Shown here piece by piece: positions 1-6,629 of a stretch of DNA of 6,718 nucleotides. The stretch comes from an uncultured Ruminococcus sp. (GTDB lineage Bacteria; Bacillota; Clostridia; Oscillospirales; Ruminococcaceae). The stretch's first letter is position 1. Every line of letters begins with the position of its first letter. Position numbers and translations under genes: made by a program. Where the stretch lies: positions 1 through 6,718 of the forward strand of contig CAMWJT010000070.1 of the NCBI GenBank assembly GCA_947174625.1, written 5' to 3'. The notes under the pieces are model-generated. The model was given only the letters and a program-made list of their open reading frames with translations. It ran no database searches and had not been told where the DNA came from.

Positions 1-1305
1 GACAGTGACACACTGGTCTTTTTCTTTGGTATCAAAATCGTAAGTCACACAGAACGGTGTGCCGATTTCATCCTGACGGCGGTAACGTCTGCCGATTGCA
101 CCTCTGTCATCATAATCCACAAGCCATTTTTTAGAAAGCTGATGATAGATTGCTTCTGCTTCCGGTGCAAGCTTCTTGGACAACGGCAGAACTGCAATCT
201 TAAACGGCGCAAGTGCCGGATGCAAGTGCATGACAACTCTGGTCTCATTGGTTTCCGGGACAATTTCTTCATCATAAGCTTCTGTGACAATACTCAAAAA
301 CAGACGTTCCACACCAAGAGACGGCTCAATCACATACGGAATATATTTGGAATTGTCATCCGGATCAAAATATTCCATAGATTTGCCGGAATGTTCCTGA
401 TGCTGTGTCAGGTCATAATCGGTTCTGTCCGCAATGCCCCAGAGTTCACCCCATCCGAATGGGAAGAGATATTCAAAATCCGTTGTTGCTTTGGAATAAT
501 GGCTCAGTTCTTCCGGATCATGATCACGGAGTCTTAAATTTTCTTCTTTGATACCAAGATTTAACAGGAATTCACGACAGTAATTTCTCCAGTAAGCAAA
601 CCATTCCAGATCAGTACCCGGCTTGCAGAAAAATTCCAATTCCATCTGTTCAAATTCTCTCACACGGAAGATAAAATTACCTGGTGTGATTTCATTCCGG
701 AACGATTTGCCGACCTGTGCTACACCAAACGGGATTTTTTTTCGGGACGTTCTCTGAATATTCTGGAAATTCACAAAAATACCCTGCGCAGTCTCCGGAC
801 GGAGATACAATTCCGATTTGGTATTTTCCGTCACACCCTGGAATGTCTTGAACATCAGATTAAATTGCCGGATGTCCGTAAAATCATGTTTACCACAATC
901 CGGACAGGGAATTTGTTTGTCCTGGATATAAGCGAACATCTGATCATTTGACCACCCTGCCGGAATTGTTCCGTCAAAATTTTCAATTAACTGATCGGCT
1001 CTGTGCCGGGTATGACAAGATTTGCAGTCCATCAGCGGATCTGTGAAATTCTTGAGATGTCCGGATGCGACCCATGTTTCCGGATTCATGAGAATGGCAC
1101 TGTCAAGTCCGACATTGTAGGGACTTTCCTGGATAAATTTTTTTCTCCAGGCATTTTTGATATTATTTTTCAGTTCGACACCAAGAGGACCAAAATCCCA
1201 GGTGTTGGCAAGACCGCCGTAAATTTCAGAACCTGCATAAACAAAACCCCTGCCCTTGCACAGTTCTACAATCTTGTCCATGCTTTTTTCATTGTTTTTC
1301 AGCAT
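1..1305 (-). CDS. glyQS: Glycyl-tRNA synthetase, single-chain class II type (3' end cut by window edge)
   Basis: Cytoplasmic enzyme that charges tRNA-Gly with glycine using ATP. Translating the minus strand from the ATG at 1305 gives 435 open codons running off the left edge; this family is usually about 460 residues, so roughly 25-30 C-terminal residues are missing. Visible hallmarks: N-terminal GRGFVYAGSEIYGGLANTWD (residues 18-37) followed by motif 1 (FGPLGVELK); a zinc-finger-like insertion with C94-x2-C97 and C134-x2-C137; LRPETAQGIF (168-177); motif 2 with FRNE (202-205) and FRVREFEQME (213-222); motif 3 EPSLGVERL (327-335); and the start of the anticodon-binding domain at LAPFKIAVLPL (365-375). 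The start is supported by AGGA ten bases upstream (1316-1319) and a consensus promoter; M9 (codon at 1281) is a less likely in-frame alternative. The gene is monocistronic at its 5' side. It is called glyS in some genomes, but it is not the beta subunit of the two-subunit enzyme. Confidence 0.96.
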   Translation of the reverse strand, partial: MLKNNEKSMDKIVELCKGRGFVYAGSEIYGGLANTWDFGPLGVELKNNIKNAWRKKFIQESPYNVGLDSAILMNPETWVASGHLKNFTDPLMDCKSCHTRHRADQLIENFDGTIPAGWSNDQMFAYIQDKQIPCPDCGKHDFTDIRQFNLMFKTFQGVTENTKSELYLRPETAQGIFVNFQNIQRTSRKKIPFGVAQVGKSFRNEITPGNFIFRVREFEQMELEFFCKPGTDLEWFAYWRNYCREFLLNLGIKEENLRLRDHDPEELSHYSKATTDFEYLFPFGWGELWGIADRTDYDLTQHQEHSGKSMEYFDPDDNSKYIPYVIEPSLGVERLFLSIVTEAYDEEIVPETNETRVVMHLHPALAPFKIAVLPLSKKLAPEAEAIYHQLSKKWLVDYDDRGAIGRRYRRQDEIGTPFCVTYDFDTKEKDQCVTV

Positions 1306-1348
1306 AATTTTCGATTCCTGCTTTCTGTATAAATTTCATAACAAGAAT

Positions 1349-1377
1349 ATTATACTATATTATTCCGGAAATGTCAA
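1349..1377 (-). promoter_or_regulatory. Perfect-consensus sigma-A promoter for glyQS
   Basis: On the minus strand TTGACA (1377-1372) is followed by exactly 17 bases and then TATAAT (1354-1349), matching both consensus hexamers at all positions. Transcription would begin near 1342, giving a leader of only about 37 bases before the ATG at 1305. That is too short for a T-box riboswitch. Confidence 0.88.
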
Positions 1378-1400
1378 GTAAAAATAACACAGAAATCAGC

Positions 1401-1429
1401 AAAAACGGCATTTCCTTCCGAAAATGCCG
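1401..1429 (-). terminator. Intrinsic terminator of the beta-helix protein gene
   Basis: Minus-strand hairpin with an 8-bp stem (CGGCATTT, 1429-1422, pairing with AAATGCCG, 1413-1406) and an 8-base loop, followed directly by five T residues (1405-1401). It begins 9 bases past the stop codon of the gene ending at 1439 and separates it from the glyQS promoter. Confidence 0.82.
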
Positions 1430-1438
1430 AATTTCAAA

Positions 1439-3046
1439 TTATTCCTGCATGTCTTCTGTCTCTTCCTGGTCTTCCAGAAATTCTTCTACTTCATCATATT
1501 CTTCATGCGTCAGATAATTTTCTGAATTCTCAGGATTCTCAGAATTATCCAGATTTTCAGAATTTTCCGGTTCTTCCGGATTTTCTTGATTTTCCGGATT
1601 CTCTGTTTCAGAAACAGTTTTTTTGGCAGATTTTTTCACTTTTACTTTTTTCTTGTTTCCGGATTTCTTAGATTTACTGGATTTTTTGGATTTTCCCGAT
1701 TGATTGCTTCTCTTGAATGCAAGAATCAATACCGCAATAAATGCTAATGCGACCATAACACCCACAACGATAATGCTCAGCATTTTTTTATCTCCGACAA
1801 GTGAAGCATAACTGGTCACCCGATGCAGTTCCATGTTGCCTTCTTTGTCTTTGATTTCATAATCCATCGCATCACAGATAAAGCATGCCGGACCTGTCCA
1901 GGATGGTGCAAAAACTGCACTTTTCTGCTTTCCGGACAGACTGACTCCAATTTTTGCCGTTTCGTTCAATCCGGCATTCTGGAGATAACACTGAAGTTCT
2001 GTATCTGTCTCAGAATCTTTCCAGAATACAAGATTACTCTGGACACCATCTGCGCTGTTGTCAATGATATTCACATCACCACTGACACGGATTGGCTTTG
2101 TACACATTGCCAGAACACCGCCGCCGATCCGGTTTTCTCCAGATGCGATATTGCCTTGAATGGATGCTTTGCTTCGGAGCACCAGTTCTGCGCTGTTATT
2201 AACGAGAATCCCACCCCCGTGTACACCGACATTCTGTGTCAGATTTCCCCCGGAAATTTCTACAGAACCGTCCTGGGCATAGATGCCGCCGCCGGATTGG
2301 GAACGATTTTCAGAGATTGTCCCATTTGTAAATTTGAAATTCCCGCCGGAGAGTGCCACACCACCGCCGCACTGATTCGCCGTGTTGCCGGTAATAGAAC
2401 CACCGCTCATGTGGAAACTGCTGTCTTCTCCGACAAGCAGGACACCGCCGCCGCTTCCCTGTGTCTGGTTGCCTGTGATATGACCGCCCCAGAGATTGAC
2501 CGTGCCGCCGGATTCAATATAGATCCCCCCTGCGCCGTCAAGACTGTTGCCACCTGTAATTTGTCCGCTGTTGCCAAGTTCTGTATTGGTATCCGTCAAA
2601 TTCAGGATGCCGCCGGACTGCACCCGGATGACTTCGCCGTTTTCAATTGCAAATTCAAGATTTCTATTAATATTGCATCCATTCAGATCAATTGTAATCT
2701 CATGACCAGACGGTACACACAGGACACCGTCATAAGCGAATCCCGTTCCCGTGCCGAATCTTGTGCCGTAAGAAGATTCCCAGTCCTGATAGAGAATTAC
2801 CATCGCAGAAGAACCAGACATGGCAGTATTCCACATTGCCGCTGCACCGCCGGACGTTGTCGTATCATAATAGTAAGAAGTTTCGTTGTTGACTGTCACG
2901 GATGCCACAGCATCTTTGGGGACGAATCCAGAGGCAGCATGACTGCGGATCGTGAAATTGAGATCTGTCTGGATTCCGGAAACAGGAACACAACAAAGAA
3001 CAGTACAGGCAGACAGGATACAAATTATTTTATTTTTCAGGTTCAT
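1439..3046 (-). CDS. Exported parallel beta-helix repeat protein with C-terminal membrane anchor and charged tail
   Basis: 535 residues, specific function unknown. Residues 1-37 look like a signal peptide (hydrophobic core about 8-24, possible cleavage after SHA, 35-37). From about 140 to 335 the protein has spaced GG[IV] / GGG[IV] turns (near residues 173, 199, 227, 252, 277 and 308), alternating with SGGxITGN-like strands at 25-31 residue spacing, the look of a right-handed parallel beta-helix related to Pmp-like adhesins and polysaccharide-active proteins. A less repetitive region (340-420) leads to one strong membrane segment (422-444). Then come a Lys/Ser-rich block (445-476) and an acidic tail with E-N-X tripeptide repeats (482-510). 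There is no LPXTG motif, dockerin or visible catalytic signature. The likely topology is type I: beta-helix outside, charged tail inside. The start is set by AAGGAG 8 bases upstream. It has its own promoter and terminator, so it is a single-gene unit. A surface-binding or adhesin role is inference. Confidence 0.85.
   Translation of the reverse strand: MNLKNKIICILSACTVLCCVPVSGIQTDLNFTIRSHAASGFVPKDAVASVTVNNETSYYYDTTTSGGAAAMWNTAMSGSSAMVILYQDWESSYGTRFGTGTGFAYDGVLCVPSGHEITIDLNGCNINRNLEFAIENGEVIRVQSGGILNLTDTNTELGNSGQITGGNSLDGAGGIYIESGGTVNLWGGHITGNQTQGSGGGVLLVGEDSSFHMSGGSITGNTANQCGGGVALSGGNFKFTNGTISENRSQSGGGIYAQDGSVEISGGNLTQNVGVHGGGILVNNSAELVLRSKASIQGNIASGENRIGGGVLAMCTKPIRVSGDVNIIDNSADGVQSNLVFWKDSETDTELQCYLQNAGLNETAKIGVSLSGKQKSAVFAPSWTGPACFICDAMDYEIKDKEGNMELHRVTSYASLVGDKKMLSIIVVGVMVALAFIAVLILAFKRSNQSGKSKKSSKSKKSGNKKKVKVKKSAKKTVSETENPENQENPEEPENSENLDNSENPENSENYLTHEEYDEVEEFLEDQEETEDMQE
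1517..1603 (-). repeat. Degenerate 9-bp tandem repeat coding E-N-X tripeptides
   Basis: Inside the beta-helix protein gene, codons 482-510 consist of nine full 9-base units plus a partial tenth. They encode E-N-P, E-N-Q, E-N-P, E-E-P, E-N-S, E-N-L, D-N-S, E-N-P, E-N-S, E-N. Units such as GAAAATCCG and GAAAATTCT recur with mostly silent or single-residue changes. Copy-number change would alter tail length without a frameshift. Confidence 0.85.
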
Positions 3047-3054
3047 GTAAGGCT

Positions 3055-3061
3055 CTCCTTT
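3055..3061 (-). promoter_or_regulatory. Strong ribosome binding site deciding the start of the beta-helix protein
   Basis: The minus strand reads AAAGGAG here, 8 bases before the ATG at 3046. It lies at the end of a leader of about 60 bases that is almost entirely A and T, probably unstructured and accessible to ribosomes. Confidence 0.85.
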
Positions 3062-3114
3062 AAATTTTTTAATTTTTTAAATTTTCTAAAAATTATTTTA
3101 AACTCTTATTTATT

Positions 3115-3143
3115 ATTATACAGCGGATTGCAAAAAATTACAA
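3115..3143 (-). promoter_or_regulatory. Sigma-A promoter for the beta-helix protein gene
   Basis: On the minus strand TTGTAA (3143-3138), a 17-base spacer and a perfect TATAAT (3120-3115). The -35 matches consensus at 4 of 6 positions and the -10 at 6 of 6. Transcription would begin near 3108. Confidence 0.7.
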
Positions 3144-3228
3144 TCACACAAAAAAGCAGATTTATTGCCCTGTTTTGACAGCGTATTTTGTGCATTTTTT
3201 ACAAATTTCGGATCATTTCCGCCATTAC

Positions 3229-3257
3229 TTGACAAATCTTGTTTTTTCGAGTATAAT
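3229..3257 (+). promoter_or_regulatory. Perfect-consensus sigma-A promoter for the rhomboid-like gene
   Basis: TTGACA (3229-3234), exactly 17 bases, then TATAAT (3252-3257). Transcription would start near 3264, leaving about 26 bases before the ATG at 3290. It diverges from the beta-helix gene promoter; the two -35 elements are about 85 bases apart. Confidence 0.85.
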
Positions 3258-3289
3258 ATAGAAAAAATAGAAAGGAAATTTTTGATAGC

Positions 3290-3943
3290 ATGCAATTTCT
3301 TAATAAGCTTGAACGAAAATACGGAAAATTCGCAATTCCCAATCTCATGACAATCATTGTCTTTGGCATGGGTCTTGTATTCCTGCTGGATTCTTTCACA
3401 AGCGCAAATCCCGATTATGAATACGGTCTGACTTCGCTGTTATACTTTGACCGGGATGCCATTTTTCATGGACAGATCTGGAGAATTTTAACATTCCTGT
3501 TTTTACCGCCGGACAGCTCCCCGTTTTTTGTCGTCTTTGCGCTGTATCTCTACTGGCTGATTGGCAGTGCATTAGAACAGAAATGGGGCAGTTTCAAATT
3601 TAATATTTATTATCTCTGTGGCATGTTGGGGACAATCATCAGTGGCATGATAACAGGCTATGCAACAAATATGTTTCTGAATCTGTCGTTATATCTGGCA
3701 TTTGCGATCTTGTTTCCGGATTTTGAGATTTTATTATTATTCTTTATCCCGGTGAAGATGAAATATCTTGCCATACTGGAAGGGGTTTTATTAGTCATAT
3801 CGCTGATTTTCAGCAACTGGACGGATCGTCTCTGCATATTATTTTCCCTGATAAATCTGATTTTATTTTTCTGGAGAGATTTATATAACCAGATTCGCTA
3901 CTGGAACAGGCGCAATCAATGGCGCAGAAAAAATAAAAAATAA
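3290..3943 (+). CDS. Rhomboid-like multi-pass membrane protein, probably not a protease
   Basis: 217 residues, very hydrophobic, with about six likely membrane segments (near 16-36, 66-78, 79-97, 104-123, 128-153 and 157-195, the last two stretches allowing more than one split). The pattern WRILTFLF (64-71), an amphipathic PP-containing stretch, LIGSALEQKWGSFKFN (90-105) and GMLGTI (111-116) is that of the rhomboid-like family common in Clostridia. The hallmarks of active rhomboid proteases are absent: there is no GxSG serine motif (the corresponding stretch reads NLSLYLAFA, 131-139), and the only histidine I see is H60, before the core helices, so no Ser-His dyad can form. The C-terminus is strongly basic (RRNQWRRKNKK), probably cytoplasmic. 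The ATG has AAGGA 13 bases upstream, a somewhat long spacing; no better in-frame start exists. Its role is unknown; a chaperone-like or membrane quality-control job by analogy with inactive rhomboids is only inference. Automated annotation may call it a rhomboid protease. Confidence 0.8.
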   Translation: MQFLNKLERKYGKFAIPNLMTIIVFGMGLVFLLDSFTSANPDYEYGLTSLLYFDRDAIFHGQIWRILTFLFLPPDSSPFFVVFALYLYWLIGSALEQKWGSFKFNIYYLCGMLGTIISGMITGYATNMFLNLSLYLAFAILFPDFEILLLFFIPVKMKYLAILEGVLLVISLIFSNWTDRLCILFSLINLILFFWRDLYNQIRYWNRRNQWRRKNKK

Positions 3944-3950
3944 ATCCTGC

Positions 3951-3981
3951 AAAAGCCTGCATATGCGATATGCAGGCTTTT
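3951..3981. terminator. Bidirectional intrinsic terminator between convergent genes
   Basis: A perfect inverted repeat: a 14-bp stem (3951-3964 with 3968-3981) around a 3-base loop. Because the stem starts AAAA and ends TTTT, each strand ends in a short U-run after a GC-rich core (GCCTGC). It starts 7 bases after the rhomboid-like stop codon and lies 14 bases past the stop codon of the lyase gene on the other strand, so it can serve both. Confidence 0.9.
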
Positions 3982-3995
3982 GGATTTGATTCACA

Positions 3996-6524
3996 TTATT
4001 TTTGTTCCAGTAAAAGCTTTTTGAGCAGACATAAATCAAATATATTAATTTTTCCGTCTTTGTATAAATCCACATTTTCCCAGTTGGGAAGTCCACCCTG
4101 ACAAAGCAACCATTTCTGGAGCGTGATGAGATCTGCTACAGTAACTTGCCCATCTGCATTGGCATCCCCCAGGATTTTTTCGGGTGTTCCTTGTGCAGAT
4201 TCCTGTAAAAATACGGCATAATTCACACAGTAAGCCGACTGTTCTGTTGCGCCAAGCGTGATTTTTGCATCATCAGAACCGCTGAATTTTTTCTGATAAA
4301 TATCAAATATCACATCATTAGAACTTGTCACTTGTAAATCCGTCTTTGTCCAGTTCGTAAGCCATGCCGGGAGATTCTCAATTCTGGTGTCTAATGCAAC
4401 AGATACTGTAATATCTCCGACAGGGACGAAAATTGCCAGGTTAGAACCCGTGAAATTCTTGGAATCGCAAGCTGTCATGATCTGTTCAGCTCCGGTAAGT
4501 GCATCCGGGATGCTTGTGAATGTAAAATCCCGATCACCGAAAATCTGCGAGCCGACTGCAAGATTTTCCGCAAATTTCCAGTGATTCGCATTGTCCGTAT
4601 CAGACACCAGCAGATTTTTTGCTAATTTTCCATTAATTGCTACACGATCCTGATTAAATCTGAACCAGTTGAGATTTACCAGATAACCCTCACCACCGGT
4701 GAATTTAAAATACACATTGTGAATCCCTGTTATTGTTGTCGGGAGATTCACCGTCCAATCCTGCCAGGTGGCGAAATTCCCCGAACCATCAAACGTTAAT
4801 GATGCAACCGGTTCACTGTTGAGCCGATCCAGATAGACTTCAATTCCGGATGGATTGCCCGAAATCCGCATTGTCAGAGAATTTGCACCATCTCCAAAGT
4901 TCAGACGTTTATAAGCAACATAATCGCCGTTCTCGATAAAGCCGATATTTTGATTGCCGTCGGTATCAGAAGTATCTTCACTCCGGATGCCAGATTCTTC
5001 AAAATAATCTTCTGCTTCTATCCGGCTGAATGCGTCTGTTGACGGAATTTCAACCGGCGTACCAGATTCCGGAGAAAGCGTAACCGTACCTTCCGGGAAC
5101 GCATTGACTGTCAGATCATTGATATAATACTCAATATTATTATAACCCTGTCCACAGTAATCCCCCGTTGCATCGCTTGCGTCATCCGGGTTCAGACCTC
5201 TGGCAATTTCCCAGTCATCCGGCATGCCGTCATTGTCAGAATCTACAATTTCTTTCTGAAGGACAGCTCCCGGATATTGATATTCTACACCGCACTGGAT
5301 CTGATATTTGTCCAGATCCGTCACGGATGCGTCATAAGCGGCTGTTCCGCTGCAAGAACCAGTACCGTTTGCCGTTTCTTCAGCGCATTGCTGATCAATT
5401 GCCGTCCGCAGATCCGGTGCAATACCATTCCCGGCGAATGCAATCACATGCTGATAGGAATCCTCTGCACTTTCTGCTGTCAGAACCGTAGAGACATCTG
5501 CATTGTTTGCCGTAATCAGAAAATGAGAATCAGATTTTGTGGTTGCTTCGGATTTGTTGCCGCTGTAACTTAATGCACTCCAGTTGGATTGTGCATCGTT
5601 CCGGACAGAATTATCTGGGTTTAAAATCCGGTTGCCGTCCAGATACAGCATGAAATTTTCATTGTCTGACACTTGCGCATAGTGATAGCCGCTTGCTGTG
5701 GAATTTCCGGCTTTGAGCGTGTTATTGACATAATTGACATGTCCGATTGTGCCGTAAGTTGTCTGATAACCCCAGTCATAAATAATATTATTGGTAAAAT
5801 CCGCAGCATTTTTATCCGTGATTTTTCCACGGAAATTTCTTGATACATTATGAATGATCAGATTATGATCAAAACTGAAATTGGCTCTGCCGAACATGAT
5901 GCCGAAGCCGTGGATTCCCTTGTCATGTCCGCCCCAGCTGTTTGCAGGACCAATGACCGTATACTGACATGTATAGTTATCGTTCTTGGAATATAAGCCC
6001 CATTGTTCATCAGAACTCCATCCAATCGAACAGTGATCAACAATCGAATTACTACCACCTGCACCGCCCCATGCGTCATTGCCGGAGCTTGTCGCCTTAT
6101 AAGGACCCGGACGGGAGCTGATAAACCGGACAATCACATTACTGCCACCCATGCCGAATTTATAATTTTTCAGCGTGATACCCGATCCGCCGGGCGCAGT
6201 CTGTCCGGCAATGGTAATATTGCTCTGGCAGACAACATTGCTTTTTAATTCAATAATACCGGAAACGTCAAAAACAACAATCCGGTTAGACTTGCTGACA
6301 GCATCCCGGAAGGATCCTTCACCACTGTCATTCAGATTCGTGACATGATAAATCTCACCGCCACGACCGCCAGTTGCATATTTTCCTGCACCGACTGCAC
6401 CGGGAAAGGCAAGGACGGCATCTGCTGCATGGACAGATTGTGTGAATTGTGTCAGGGGCATCCCGGCGAGGATGGACGCACAGGCAGTCAGGGAAGCAAG
6501 ACACTGTTTCCATTTTTTAAGCAT
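3996..6524 (-). CDS. Secreted dockerin-bearing pectate lyase (PL1-type) with CBM6
   Basis: 842 residues. It likely cleaves polygalacturonate or pectin by Ca-dependent beta-elimination outside the cell while docked on a cellulosome scaffoldin. Order: signal peptide 1-33 (cleavage after VHA); PL1-type right-handed beta-helix about 37-425, opening AFPGAVGAGKYATGGRGGEI, with IAGQTAPG (105-112), VDHCSIGW (162-169), DE at 172-173 as probable Ca ligands, and SRNFRGK (228-234) as the probable arginine active-site segment; Ca-binding linker DSDNDGMPDDWE (428-439) with GLNPDD; CBM6 about 498-624 (IEAEDY, NGDYVAY, WQDW, LVNLNWFRF); unassigned beta-rich module 625-778; dockerin 784-842. Exact PL1 subfamily and catalytic residues are by analogy. 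The start ATG is the only sensible one: an in-frame TGA lies 18 bases upstream. No good ribosome binding site is visible (only GAG about 15 bases away), unlike the neighbouring genes. It appears monocistronic and convergent with the rhomboid-like gene. Confidence 0.93.
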   Translation of the reverse strand: MLKKWKQCLASLTACASILAGMPLTQFTQSVHAADAVLAFPGAVGAGKYATGGRGGEIYHVTNLNDSGEGSFRDAVSKSNRIVVFDVSGIIELKSNVVCQSNITIAGQTAPGGSGITLKNYKFGMGGSNVIVRFISSRPGPYKATSSGNDAWGGAGGSNSIVDHCSIGWSSDEQWGLYSKNDNYTCQYTVIGPANSWGGHDKGIHGFGIMFGRANFSFDHNLIIHNVSRNFRGKITDKNAADFTNNIIYDWGYQTTYGTIGHVNYVNNTLKAGNSTASGYHYAQVSDNENFMLYLDGNRILNPDNSVRNDAQSNWSALSYSGNKSEATTKSDSHFLITANNADVSTVLTAESAEDSYQHVIAFAGNGIAPDLRTAIDQQCAEETANGTGSCSGTAAYDASVTDLDKYQIQCGVEYQYPGAVLQKEIVDSDNDGMPDDWEIARGLNPDDASDATGDYCGQGYNNIEYYINDLTVNAFPEGTVTLSPESGTPVEIPSTDAFSRIEAEDYFEESGIRSEDTSDTDGNQNIGFIENGDYVAYKRLNFGDGANSLTMRISGNPSGIEVYLDRLNSEPVASLTFDGSGNFATWQDWTVNLPTTITGIHNVYFKFTGGEGYLVNLNWFRFNQDRVAINGKLAKNLLVSDTDNANHWKFAENLAVGSQIFGDRDFTFTSIPDALTGAEQIMTACDSKNFTGSNLAIFVPVGDITVSVALDTRIENLPAWLTNWTKTDLQVTSSNDVIFDIYQKKFSGSDDAKITLGATEQSAYCVNYAVFLQESAQGTPEKILGDANADGQVTVADLITLQKWLLCQGGLPNWENVDLYKDGKINIFDLCLLKKLLLEQK
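3999..4175 (-). other. Dockerin domain coding segment of the pectate lyase
   Basis: Residues 784-842 hold two F-hand-like repeats. Repeat 1 has a full Ca loop (D787, N789, D791, Q793, D798). Repeat 2 has D819, Y821, D823, K825, D830, with tyrosine where Asn or Asp is usual. Loop positions 10-11, which set cohesin specificity in studied dockerins, are V-A in repeat 1 and I-F in repeat 2. The two faces therefore differ, unlike the near-symmetric Ser/Thr pairs of Clostridium thermocellum type I dockerins. Confidence 0.88.
4191..4652 (-). other. Unassigned beta-rich accessory module of the pectate lyase
   Basis: Residues 625-778, between the CBM6 and the dockerin. The sequence is rich in alternating hydrophobic residues and has GDRDFTFTSIPDAL (663-676), an AxFVPV-type strand, WLTNWTKTDL (721-730) and a closing SAYCVNYAVFL (763-773). 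I recall similar stretches at the C-termini of other clostridial pectin-degrading and dockerin proteins, but cannot assign a named family. It is probably a beta-sandwich, perhaps carbohydrate-binding; that role is inference. Confidence 0.55.
4653..5033 (-). other. CBM6 carbohydrate-binding module coding segment of the pectate lyase
   Basis: Residues about 498-624. The pattern IEAEDY ... GFIENGDYVAY ... WQDWTVN ... GIHNVYFKFTGGEGYLVNLNWFRF-like ending is characteristic of CBM6. Y538, W587 or W590, and N619 lie where the family usually places its aromatic clamp and ligand-binding Asn. CBM6 modules typically bind xylan or other beta-glycans, so here it probably targets the enzyme to plant cell wall. 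Confidence 0.85.
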
Positions 6525-6543
6525 GCGTAAAACTGCTACTCAA

Positions 6544-6567
6544 AATATGGACAAATATACCCATATT
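6544..6567. repeat. Inverted repeat just upstream of the pectate lyase start
   Basis: AATATGG (6544-6550) and its perfect complement CCATATT (6561-6567) are separated by 10 bases. In lyase mRNA it would form a small hairpin ending 19 bases before the start codon. It could be a regulator site or simply part of the tnpB-like remnant. Confidence 0.5.
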
Positions 6568-6600
6568 GAGAAAATTCCTGCTTCATCCTGTATGCTTTGG

Positions 6601-6629
6601 ATCATAATAAGTCATAATCTACTCACAAG
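6601..6629 (-). promoter_or_regulatory. Candidate promoter for the pectate lyase gene
   Basis: On the minus strand TATGAT (6606-6601, one mismatch to TATAAT) is preceded by CTTGTG with 17 bases between, or TTGTGA with 16. The -35 is weak. If used, transcription starts near 6594 with a leader of about 70 bases, and the promoter would lie inside the tnpB-like remnant. A 12-bp palindrome (6625-6636) overlaps the -35. Confidence 0.35.

Noticed and set aside
1003..1332. 109-codon plus-strand frame over the start of glyQS
   Set aside because: Antisense to conserved glycyl-tRNA synthetase sequence, with no translation signals.
1289..1339. 16-residue minus-strand frame overlapping the glyQS start, possible leader peptide
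   Set aside because: It would begin only about 3 bases after the predicted transcription start, has no ribosome binding site and contains no glycine run that could act in attenuation.
1823..3178. A 451-codon open frame on the plus strand, antisense to the beta-helix protein gene
   Set aside because: It has no ribosome binding site, its product is Cys/Arg-rich without recognisable domains, and it exists because the opposite gene is rich in Gly codons (GGC/GGT), whose antisense rarely makes stops. The minus-strand gene has a signal peptide, promoter, strong ribosome binding site and terminator.
3175..3210. Second TTGACA on the plus strand (3175-3180) as a promoter
   Set aside because: No acceptable -10 lies 16-18 bases downstream; the full-consensus promoter at 3229-3257 explains the gene better.
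5168..5573. Two overlapping plus-strand frames inside the lyase gene
   Set aside because: They are antisense to the Ca-binding linker and the end of the PL1 domain, and have no start signals or domains.
6540..6605. 21-residue minus-strand upstream ORF (start 6605, stop 15 bases before the lyase ATG)
   Set aside because: Its start codon lies within the candidate -10 element and it lacks a ribosome binding site, so it is unlikely to be transcribed as a leader peptide.
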